DNA of 64,000 nucleotides, from assembly GCA_907165065.1 (NCBI GenBank), contig OU015528.1:69173474-69237473 (forward strand), written 5' to 3'. Position 1 is the first letter of the stretch; every line of letters starts with the position of its first letter. Below are positions 13,115-23,900 of this stretch, in pieces. Under the pieces are notes generated by a model. The model saw nothing but the letters and a program-made list of their open reading frames with translations. It did not search any database and was not told the DNA's origin. The translations under genes were made by a program, and so were the position numbers. This DNA comes from Caprimulgus europaeus (lineage: Eukaryota > Chordata > Aves > Caprimulgiformes > Caprimulgidae).

Positions 13115-13911
13115 TTATCTGCTCATGGCAGAAGTACCAGACTTCAGGACGCTAGGTAGCTTGTCTGAGCCAGGGATTTTCCACGGCCCTGGGGAGACCG
13201 TTGCCTTTCGAACTGTGGTGTTGGTGCTGCGAGTGCTAATGGAGTGGAGATGTCCCTTCCTGGGGAACTCGCTGGGTTTCCCATCAGGGTCCCTCTGGCT
13301 GTGGTCCATATCGCTTCCAGGTGAGCTGCAGCGGTTGCTACTGTATGACTTAGTAGCACCTGTATCCAGCTTGACGTGGTCGGATGCTGCAGCTGACTTC
13401 TCACTGGTATTTGTGGATTTGTGATCTTCTTTTTTGCCAAGAGATCCTCCTCTCTTGCTTTCTGGTTTCCTCAGCCTCCCAAACTGTTCATCACTGGTTC
13501 CAGCACACACGTGCTCTCTTGCGCCAGCCTCGATCATAATGCTGTGTCCCACCACTTTGCTTTCTGAGGTGGGCCTGCCACCATCAGTGGTCTTATTTTT
13601 GCCTTCTGAGTATCCTTTCCAAGAAGCCTCTTCATGCTTTGACCTGTCTACCTTTTTAGGACTTGCTGACCTTTCTCTTTGCTCTCCTAACCTTTTCTTT
13701 TTGTGACCGTTCACCGAAAGCTCCTTTGGTTTCCTTACATCGTGTTCCCTCTTGATATCCCATGTTGCCTCTGGGCTTATCTGGTGAGAAGGGTCAGAGG
13801 GTGGGGCTATGTGTGATGAAGATAATGGTGAGATTATGTCGTCGAGGGAAAGAGCTACTTCCGGCAGACCTGGGGAGGTGGCAGAGGGAGCGGTCCAGGA
13901 GTTTGGTTCGT
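13115..13911 (-). CDS. MAGI2: MAGI2 terminal coding exon, long C-terminal tail
   Basis: This is the last coding exon. The acceptor is ...ttgttgttacaacag ending at 13912. The exon supplies two bases of a split Asp codon, so the protein runs PEY-D-EPNSW from exon 35279-35141. It then continues for 264 residues to a TAA at 13117-13115. The tail is low-complexity and probably disordered, rich in Ser, Lys, Arg, Gly and Pro. Recognisable MAGI2 landmarks are WDIKREHDVRKPKELS and RLGEQRERSASP in the first third, and PGPWKIPGSDKLPSVLK near the end. The C-terminus is TSAMSR and is not an obvious PDZ ligand. MAGI2 is a synaptic and junctional scaffold that gathers receptors, PTEN and adhesion proteins under the membrane, and this tail lies after its last PDZ domain. 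The frame stays open upstream of the acceptor, but that part is intron. Confidence 0.93.
13855..13911 (-). CDS. MAGI2: MAGI2 terminal exon, alternative frame (short C-terminus)
   Basis: The same exon start read in another frame encodes TNQTPGPLPLPPPQVCRK and then TAG at 13857-13855. This frame is entered when the optional exon 29213-29125, which ends exactly on a codon boundary, is spliced to the shared acceptor at 13912. From memory, a short MAGI2 isoform in mammals ends with a very similar proline-rich peptide finishing in CRK. Finding it out of frame with the long tail, in exactly the phase the optional exon provides, is strong evidence that it is real. The segment is thus coding in two frames. 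Confidence 0.82.
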   Translation of the reverse strand, partial: TNQTPGPLPLPPPQVCRK

Positions 13912-16615
13912 CTGTTGTAACAACAAAGAGAAGGGAGTTAAGGGCATATTCAGCAGCACAGAGCGTGTATTGTAAAGGCATACGTATTCTGAGCAACATC
14001 AACACCCAAACCATATACCAGGCTCAAAACTCCCCTGTTCTAGGTACACAAGACTTTGTATACCTAAGTATACCAGGGTTAACTTCTGTCTTAGGTGAGG
14101 CGAAATTCCCAGGGGAGTCAATGGCAGGGAAACAAAAATAATTTTCCCCTCCAATAAAAAAAGTTCAGGAGAAACAAGAACCACAGGGCTGGTAACTGCA
14201 AATACTGGAAACCCTGGTCTTTTTTCATACAGATTCTGCTTTCCTCTGCCTACGTTAAATTATTCTTAAAATAATAAAGGCACATGCTCATGAAATCAAA
14301 TTGCCTCTTTTGTAGCCGTATAATGGATTTCTTAGCCTGGCAATATCAGTGCTGTCTCTGAGGACAAATGAGAAGGACTTTCTGCCATCTATTAAACATG
14401 TCCCTACAAGCATATAATAATTGACAAGAATTTGTAGCTCAGATAAGGTCATCATTGAATTCTGTCTCATATTTTTTCTAAACAGATATAATATTGCAGT
14501 GTTTATGGCCCCACAATTCTTACAGGGTACTTACAAAGCTCTGCCTTTATATCACAGCATCAGCCGCTGAGTTTCTTGGCTGTGCATTTTGAATTTCTCC
14601 TTGTTACTTAGCCTCAACACAATGTGATTGGATTGCACAGATCCTGTTTAATTTAGCTAAATAGACATCTCCTTTGCTGAATCATGACGATTTTCCTAAT
14701 CCATTTGTACAAACCAGAATATTCTGAGATGCCTTTCTCTTGCATACACGATCCTCATTTCTTTTGATTAACGTTCTGGCAGACAATGAATCCATCACGA
14801 CTAATGACAGCACGACTCCTATCCTTGCCTGTCTACATAGAAGTTCGAGAAATCACTGAACTTGGCTAATGTCATTCCCTATTTAGCACCACTGCCTGGC
14901 TCTGAACAGTATGAACAATAATCTGTCAGAGATGAAGGACTATCTCCGGGATCCATGGAAACAAGGTGGAACTTGTGGCAAGAGCTGCGTATTTCATGGG
15001 GGGAGAAAACGTAACCTTCTAGCTGAAAAACAAGCATGGACTTCTGCAGGTCAGGACTAGTATCTCCCAGTGATATCAACTGTCCTTTAAAAGATACATT
15101 TATTTTTCTCAGTGCTATGGCTGCCTTAAAATTATCATGAAGATACACATAATCTCAAAAAATGGAATGGGTTTTACTGCCCAGCCTGGGATCTGCAGAC
15201 TGCTTGACTGAGATGACACTTTTAAGTTAATAACTTGATTGAGTGATTGCTGTCTTGCAGATAAAAATAGAGACAATAGTGAGGTGGGTGACGTAAGGGG
15301 AGGGAGCAGCACAGTTAGCTGAGGAGCTATTTATTTTCCCAGATGGTGTTTGTCATATGCTTTTGCATAATGAGCATATGTGTGGAGAGGATTAGCATTT
15401 GAGAGGGGAGAAAGTACAAGTTCTGTATAAGACAAATAAACTTTGAGCTGGGAATCTAAATGGGCTGAGGGTCTCAACTGAATTTTTTTTTTTAAATCAC
15501 ACTTTCTTACCCTCCAGTTAAGGCTGAGTAATGTACCATCTGCTCCCTGCTTGGCACTTGAGCAAGAAAAAATAAAAGGAAGGCTCATGCATGTAGAGTG
15601 ATCAGCTCTTAGGAGCTTGCCTACAAAAAGCAGCTGCTTCGATGGGCTGCTTCTTTACTTCTGCTTCTCAGCACCAGGCCCCTGTACAGGACTGCAGGCT
15701 GGGCCTGATGGGGGAGGCACAGACCCTACCCCAGCTCTTTTGAGATCTGAAATCCAGGGGATCTCACGTTGGTTAACTCTTGAACCAGGGACCGTGCATG
15801 GGGTCCAAGTCACTTCGCCTGGTTCTCTAAAACTATCCCAGAACTCCACCAAGCAGCATGAACCTGGTACCAGTGAGGTACCTGAGCTACCGCTAAACAA
15901 ACCCCCTTGGGCCTTAGAAAATTGTTTGTGCTTTTTATGGCATTGTCACACCTCCCCAGGGTAGAGGTGGTGCCGAGCGTTGGCCTGACCAATGTATTTG
16001 ACTCAACTACAAACTTCTTTCCCAGTTGTCCACGAGGTGATGTTTTTCAGAGTGGCGGTGAAGAGCAGTGGCCCGTTACCAGACCTTGTGCAAACCTCTG
16101 AGAGCATCTGAAGTTACAGAAATAGCTTGTAACTTTGGGACGTATCAGCTGCACACCAGCAAAAACATCAAAAGGCCTGGAGCAGCAAGATGCTTTCAGG
16201 TAACAAGATTGTCTCTGTGCAAAATATGCCACTATGTTCAAATCAACTGTTTCTCAGCCAGGGCAAGCCAGGTAGCCACCATTCCAAACCAGGGTGGCGA
16301 ACACCTCTTGTGGCTGCTCTGAGGCACAAAGGGCAATATTGTACCAGTTTTTTATGGGACACTCAGGGGAGGAGACCTGGAGGTGAGTGGCCTGCTGTTT
16401 TATTCCTTGGAGATGAAAGAATTGATTTATTAATGGACTGTCCCCCTAGACAATTTTCATTTTATTTCTGTTTTCTTTTTTGGAGGGGAGGAAAAAACCA
16501 CCAAATGTCACAGTGAGACAGTGTAGAGGATTAGAACCTACTTCAACAAAAGTGAACCAATGTATTTGTTACATGTAATTGTATTGGGTTTGCATGGCAA
16601 GGCTTTGGTAGCAGT

Positions 16616-16640
16616 GGGGGGGGGGGGGGGGGGGGGGGGG
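16616..16640 (+). repeat. Uninterrupted 25-base G run
   Basis: Twenty-five consecutive G bases lie near the 5' end of the solo LTR. It is an expansion of a shorter G run in the family. Its true length is uncertain in any assembly, and it reads as poly-C in the MAGI2 pre-mRNA. Confidence 0.95.
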
Positions 16641-16989
16641 CATGGGGTGGCTTCTGTGAGAGAAGCTGCCAGAAGCTTCCCCCATGTCCGACCCGACACA
16701 GCCAATGCCAGCCGGCTACAAGAAGGGACCCGCCGCTGGCCAAGGCCGAGCCAATCAGTAACGCCTCTGTGATAACATAATTAAGAAAAAAAAGGAAGGG
16801 AGAAAAAAAAAAGCTGCACACTTTGCAGCTAGAGAGAGGAGTGAGAAGATGTAAGAGAAAACAACTCCACAGGCACCAAGGTCAGTGAAGAAGGAGGGGG
16901 AGGAGGTGCTCCAGGTTCCAGAACAGAGATTCCCCTGCAGCCTGTGGTGAAGACCATGGTGAGGCAGGCTCTCCCCCTGCAGCCCATGG

Positions 16990-17340
16990 AGATCCATGGT
17001 GGAGCAGATGTCCACCTGCAGCCCATGGAGGACCCCACGCCGGAGCAGGTGGATGCCCGAAGGAGGCTGTGACCCCACGGGAAGCCCGCGCTGGAGCAGG
17101 TTCCTGTCAGGACCTGTAGCCCGTGGAGAGAGGCCCACGTCGGAGCAGGTTTGCTGGCAGGACTTGTGACCCCGTAGGGGACCCGCGCTGGAGCAGTCCC
17201 TTCCTGAAGGACTGCACCCCATGGAATGGACCCACGCTAAAGCAGTTCATGAAGAACTGTCAGTCATGGGAAGGACTCACGTTGGAGAAGGTCATGGAGG
17301 ACTGTCTCCCGTGAGAGGGACCCCACGCTGGTGCGGGGGA
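16990..17340 (+). repeat. Imperfect ~48-bp tandem array inside the LTR
   Basis: A core resembling cccacgctggagcag recurs at 17033, 17085, 17134, 17182, 17231, 17277 and about 17321, a spacing of roughly 45-52 bases. Between the cores, phrases such as ccgtgg or ccatgg and aggact recur. The array is part of the LTR family itself, not a new insertion. Confidence 0.8.
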
Positions 17341-20300
17341 AGGAGTCCTCCCCCAGAGGAGGAAGCAGCGGCAGAAAACACCGTGTGATGAACTGACCCC
17401 AACCCCATTCCCTGTCCCCCTGTGCCGCTGGGGGGAGGAGGTGGAAAATCGGGAAAGAGATTAAGCCCGGGAAGAAGGGAGGGATGGGGGAGGTGTTTTA
17501 AGATTTGGTTTTACTTCTCACTATCCTCTGATTTTGATTGGTAATAAAGTAAATTTGTTTTTTCCCCCAAGTCGAGTCTGTTTTGCCCATGCCAGTAATT
17601 GGTGAGTGATCTCTCTCTGTCCTTATCTCCACCCACGAGCTTTTTGTTATAATTTTCTCCCCCTGCCCATTTGAGGAGGGGGAGTGATAGAGTGGGCTTT
17701 GGTGGGCATCTGGCCTCTAGCCAGGTTCAACCCACCACAAATGATATATAAATATAGATATCTGTAAACTAGGACGTGCAATATTATATGCATTACTGGA
17801 TTTCTGCTTCTCCCTCAGAAAAGCCTAAGAATATGACAACTTGGCCAACTAAGCAAGACGACTTGTAGCCACAGCTTAAAGGGAAGTTTGGCTGTGGAAG
17901 AACCCCAGGCAGCCACGGGATGCAGTTTGTTTAAAATACTGTGCCTGGCCTTGCTGGGGAGGCACCTATATAGGCTGTGTGGGGGAAAAAGCTGCCGTGA
18001 AATATAACTATCATTCATATTCTGTGGCAATATAGTAGTTGCAAGTAAGAATTTGACAAAATAACTATCTAGAAGGTTTAAGTACCATCAATCTGAGACA
18101 GCCAAAACCTAACCTAACCTGCTTTTTCTTTCAAATGAAAGGAAATTATGTAGAAAGTAACCCTCAGCCTTGGTAGACGCTAATGTCAAGAAGCCATTGT
18201 TGCAATATGTCACTGGCTAGTGAGGAGAATACTGATGAGAGGGTATTGGAACCGACCTTCCTCTAATGTTTGAACATTATGGAAAAATATCAAAATCGCT
18301 ACAGTAGACAAGGTGCACTAATGTAAATAATCTGTTGCTAAAAAGAAAAACCTTTTAAAGAGCTATATTCAAGATGTAAACGTTCATTTGGACTTGTTCA
18401 ACCAGCACTAAAATGGTTGCTTTTCCATAATAAATATAAAAGGGAGAAAAATGCAAAATTTTATTCTATACAGCAACTAAACTAATGATTTTTCTTTATG
18501 ATTATTCGGAGCCTATAGCTGCTTTTGGAGAGAGTTATTAATATTTCTGAATAATATTTTTTTCTGCAGTTTTAAAGATTTATATAAAACCTGTGTGTTA
18601 AGAGTGAACATAACCCACTTTTACTGTCTGTTATTCCAAAATATCTCAAAACATTTTGCAAAATTACTACATCAGAGACAGAGCAACGATTTTACTTTTT
18701 TCTCCCTTCACCTCTGGGAGGAACTGAAGACAGTATTTGTTTAATAGAGCATGAACTACTAATGCCCAAACAACGTACAAGCAGTAGTGAAGGATATCAC
18801 ATTCGGTTGAAACTGCTGGAGAGATTTAGGGACGATATAATTTTAAATTTGTGTCTGACTTTGTCAGTATGGATATCACCCTTACTGTGGGAGAAATTGT
18901 TTTTCAAAGGTATACATCTCACTGAAGGTTAATAGATGCCTTCCTCCCTTCTTTGAAGGGAGAAAATCTCCCTTGACCTACTAATTTAGACAAGATAAAT
19001 GAGCTGGGAGCAGCACTATAATCTGTCACTGTGATGGCATTTGATTTGGAGTAATTTAGTAGGTGTTTTCTGGGTGGCTTTTAGTTTCCACAAGCTACTG
19101 TCGTGCAGGTTGGCAGCACTTCTCCATGGGATGTGTAAGATGAGTCACCTACGACCTGTTTTGCATAACTCCCAGGCAAGGAATAAATTGCTAACTGAGT
19201 ATGAGACACCACAGACACAAGTCTTGAGTGCGTAGGAGGACAAGTAAGAGATGAATACAGCCATTTTGGAGGAAGAGTGACAAGGAGAAGACATTAGGAG
19301 CAGAAGCTTTCTGTCTAGAGGCTTTTTTGTTTGAGGTAGAAGTGCCATATACATGAATTATTTGCTTTGCTACGTCAGCTTACACACATTCAATGGAGTG
19401 GAAATGAGGGTGCTATCTCATGTATCTGCTTGCTCCTCTCTAAACTGAAGCCTCATCTTCTACCTGCATCCAGTGCTTGCTGATGGCTTATGTCTGAATC
19501 ACTAGCAAAAAGAGACCTGGTTTTACTGCTAATGGAGAAAAGAGGTGTGCCTGCCTTAGCTTCTGCCTATTGCCTAGATACTAAGTCAGAGGAAAGAGCT
19601 CAGCCTAGTGATAAGTTCATTTAATTTCCTGCAATACTTAATGTTTTTTTTATAGGTTGCCCTTCTAAGGTTCTGTCAGGCCTAGTCTTGATGTGCTTAT
19701 CTGCTCTGCCAGATCTCAGGTCAAGAGAGATTAGGCCTCAGATTTGTTACTAGGTTCTCCTTTTGCATCAAATTATTTTAAATAATTGCTCATTAGTTTA
19801 TCAAGAATGTGGGATTTTTCATCAGATAAAATTAACTGTAAAGTACTAATATTAATTTATTTAATATTTAATAGTAATATTAGAGTAAAAATGACATCAC
19901 ATTTTATTACTTAAGTAAAATAAAATCTCAATGCCTTTTAAATTTCCAAATTCTGTGAGTAATGAACAATATATTAAAGCTCTGAATGCTTTCAGCAGTC
20001 TGAATGAAACATTTCCTGAAATGTCTAAGCAGCTGTTTTCATATCTTTCCAGAATTATTCTCCTAGGGAATCAAAGACTTTTTGATTAAAGAAAAAATAT
20101 GGTGCTTTATTTTTTTTTCCCCACTTTTTGTCTGAAATTATGTATTGCCAGAAGGTGGCAAACAGTTCTTACAGATGCTGCTAATAACGAAAATGGGACA
20201 AATTGTCCCCTGGTGAGTATCCACTAATGTTGGCAGTGTTACACCAGGAATGCATTTGGCTCTTTCTCATTACAGCTTGACATGTCTGTGATGTTCCTGA

Positions 20301-20856
20301 TTGCATTGGTCTCCTGCAGCTTGTCTTTAATGCTCTCTAAGGAAGGATATTTCAGAATATTTAAAGAATCTTTAATCTTTCATCCTGGAGCTTCTACAAC
20401 CCAGACATACAGCACCCTTTGTCTCCTGAAATAAATGATTCTCTGAGGTTTTGATGGTTAGAAAAGCTCTTGGTACCTTCTGTCCAGCTGTCATTCTCAT
20501 GCAAACATGATGTGATATGCCACCCTTTCCCCCAGCCTCTCCTGGAAAATGTGTGGCAATGGGTCTCTGCCCCCACCTTACAAGCCCCTTGTACTTCTGA
20601 CCATAAACTTGCACTTCTTGTTCATTATTCAATAGTGCTATGCAAATGTTTTCTCACAAATTACGCTTTGCTTGGCTTAAAATTACACTTTGCTTGGGTC
20701 CTCTTCTACTGCTTTTATCCATGTTCAAAACACTCAGCACCAATAGCTCTGGAAATAAACTTCAACAGATGTAGGCACCTTCTGCTGTAATATGGTCCTT
20801 TGTTCAGTCACCTTGGACACATCCAGGTAAGACAGCCTTTCATCATTAGCATTACC

Positions 20857-20860
<4 letters not shown>

Positions 20861-20910
<50 letters not shown>
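20861..20910. repeat. (TA)25 microsatellite
   Basis: Fifty bases of perfect alternating TA sit within the last MAGI2 intron. The tract is self-complementary and likely to vary in length between individuals. Confidence 0.97.
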
Positions 20911-20913
<3 letters not shown>

Positions 20914-23900
20914 CTATGAAGGCACTGTGCTATGGGTGTAAGATGTTGATTCTATGTACAAAAATGACATACATGCCATATAAATTTACAGAAATAAATC
21001 CAAGTTATACTCAGTTACTTTGACATATAAACTACTTATCCTTTCCTACACATGCAGTTAAGTGATCTATTCAGTATTATGAGTCTTGTTTCTGATGTAA
21101 TGAAAACCTAATCTAATTTCTTGTTATCTTAATGTAACCACATTCATTATACTGCTCGCCTGTTTGTACTCAGTAATGTCACGTTGACTCCGAACGTTTA
21201 TAGTAGCCTGCAGATGTAACTTTGCTTAAGAGTGGCATTTTTCTGCTTTCTAGTAATTTGTATGTTTTGGCTCTGAACATTTGTTTTTGCAAAGGTTGAG
21301 GATGGTTGACTGATGTTTGGAGTATGAAACAATATCAGGCTTAGTCTCTGATGCTCTACTTCTGTTCATGTTACTAATCATTACTGATGAGCAACAATTT
21401 AGTTCCTTTGGGTACATTATATCCATCTTGCATTGTATACTTTACCTAGATATTAAATGGAAGATGTCCTAAATATTTTTACAGCAAAGATGGTGTTCAT
21501 AAAGTCCTTGCATGGGCCGTCTAATGAGACTTCAAATGATCTCAACTCTGGTAAAATTCTCTTTCATTACCATTTCTGTTCTCTGCATGGAGGTTTGTTA
21601 GAAAAAGTGCTTTCTTCTTCAGAGATCTAATTTGAGAATTATTGAAAGACACTTCAGAAAGAGCAGATTGTTAGTTATGCTTGAAAGACCAAATCTGCAG
21701 AAACTCAGGAGATTATATTGCTTGTTTTTGGAGCTAAGAGAACTAAATGAATGGAGAGAAAGGGAAAATTTAAACTTGGTGCAGGGAGGGCAAAACTACA
21801 TATTATGAAGAAAAAATTTTAAAGAATCTTTAGAAAAATGATGAATGTTTTCTTGAAACAAGGAAGTCACACACATTGATTTGTGTTAGCTTTAATCTGT
21901 AGAAAGAGCTATGGATGAAAGCACTTTTCAATTTTTTATGTAATGTATTCTTTAAAGATGGCTAACAAAGAAACATGGGAAGTGACTGATCTGACTTGGA
22001 GAGTTCCTGTTCTTATTCTGCACTGTTTCTGATCCTACACTATACCCAGTGCACCCTCAGCAAATCCCTTTCCCTGAGTTAGTTGTTTAATTACGGCACT
22101 GCTTCCCCAGTATTTACTGTCCTAATCACTTGAGATAATAATTTAACTGCCTTACAGTGTCAGAGAGAGAGAGGTGTCTCAGAAGACCTCCTCTGGAGAT
22201 AGATGCCTGCTCTTCTGTTGAATGTGGACACAACCAATGTTGGGGACCTCCTTTTGGGAAGCCCTTTTGGAGGCCGTGGATCAGAGCTGAGTGGATGGAC
22301 ATGGAGACCTACACCCACTGCCCCACATCAGGCCGTTTTTTTAGCAAGCATGGGTTACTGTAGGTAAGTGGCATGAGACCTTTCAGGCTAATACAGGAGA
22401 TAATAACTAATGAATTCAGAAACACTCAGGGCTTCTGCCCTGGAGAGCAGTTGGACTGGATTGTCTCCAGGACTTTGATGATCTTGGGGTGCTGCATCTA
22501 ACTTTAGTCCTCTCCTGATTACCCTGCCATTGTTCACTGCTTAAGTATAAATCACATCCATAAGCAATTCAGTGTGATTTTGGAATAATGCCTAAGCACT
22601 GCATCATTTGTCTCTCCATCAGTCACACTTTACAATAGGACTGAGATAGTTTTAACACTGCTTTTACAACAGCAAGAATAAAAAAAGGTAATTTTTCTAT
22701 GCAGGAAAAAGCAACTTAAGTTGCAGAGTGGAAAAGGAAAAAATAATCAAGAGCCACATTTACAAGCAGGTTATACTTAAGACTTGAAACAGGTAAATTA
22801 ATTTAGTAAATCAATTTAAAAAATTACCGTAATAGGCTTCTGGCTGTGAAACTTAAGGCCAGATGATTATGAATGCAAGTAAGACCCATTTTAGCCCATT
22901 CAATAAATGTGGGTCTAGTAAGCAGTCCTAGCCATTAAATATTTAAACCAATGATCATGATCACTAATCTGAGTGAAATTGGTAAATTTGATTTTTCCTT
23001 TAATCAAATTAATGTATTTGCACAAATGTTACAGGATTACTCACTAACACCGTGAACCGCTGAAATTAAAAGCTGCAGCCTGTACAGTGCTTTTCTCCTG
23101 CACAGCAAGCTCCTCACCGCTGCACCAGTGTTAAGTCTGCGGACAGCCTAAGCGCTAGTCGTGAGTGAGGGTGCTCTAACCGTGCGTTATCAGTCACTGG
23201 GTCCTTCGGGCTGTTTGGTGCCCTGTTTGAACTGCTGAGCATATCACATATCTACCAGATCAGAGCTACTCAGGCAAAAGAACTTCGTCCCTTCAGTACA
23301 GAAGGTTTTATTTTTCCTGTGTGGTCAGGCAGTAGAGTAGAAGCTGCAGAAATCTCAGCAGTTCTCTTCCATGCTGGAGCTGGAAAATCTACATTGCAAG
23401 TTACTGTATAATTAAAAAAGATAATGACTTTAAAATTAGTTTTTATTAATAGAATTAAGCTACATTAAGTCATAAAAGGTGTTCATAAATATGTTAATAG
23501 AAAGTGTGGTATTAATGAAAAACATTCTGCAGAGACTGAATAATTTAAGAGTTGGATATTACACACTTAATTAAACTTAAATATTAAAATTATTAATTAT
23601 CACAGCTGAAATGGGCGTTAATAGTTGGCATCGCATCCTGTCTGGTCGATAAACAGCTGTCATTATTAAAAGTATGTAGATAAAATAGAAAATTTACTTA
23701 ATAAGTGAGGAATTCAGAGCATTTTGACCATATACAAAATGCTCCTAGAAAGTTTTTTCTGGCAGACACTGAGCGTTGGCAGTTCTTACTCAAGATCTCA
23801 GCAGGGTCTTAGGCAAAATGCATAACTTTGTTTGAACGCATCCTTATTTACAAAGCTCATGATTAAGCATTCCCATCCCACTTAGGGTAGAAGCTGCAGA

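Larger units (their letters stand above)
16580..17739 (+). mobile_element. Solo LTR of an avian endogenous retrovirus
   Basis: The element begins TGTATTGGGTTTG and ends CAACCCACCACA. These are imperfect inverted termini with the usual TG...CA ends. A polyadenylation signal AATAAA lies at 17543-17548, followed by a GT/T-rich stretch, which sets the plus-strand orientation. An AT-rich TATA-like patch is near 16775-16785. The body holds a G run (16616-16640) and an array with a period of about 48 bp. I recognise the sequence as an abundant LTR family of neoavian birds but cannot name the subfamily safely. No gag, pol or env is present on either side, so it is a solo LTR left by recombination. 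Only a 3-base match (aat) flanks it, so the target duplication has decayed. A 155-codon open frame on the minus strand here is incidental. Confidence 0.88.

Noticed and set aside
16755-17222. 155-codon open frame on the minus strand, the longest after the MAGI2 tail
   Set aside because: It lies wholly within the LTR, antisense to it, and its repetitive residues follow the ~48-bp DNA array. No domain is visible.
18104-18120. Telomere-like aacctaacctaacct
   Set aside because: The unit is five bases, not the vertebrate six-base telomere repeat, and there are only three copies.
22157-22500. Possible CR1 fragment (gagcagttggactggattgtctccagg)
   Set aside because: Only one phrase of about 25 bases resembles CR1, and the flanking text does not follow the consensus.
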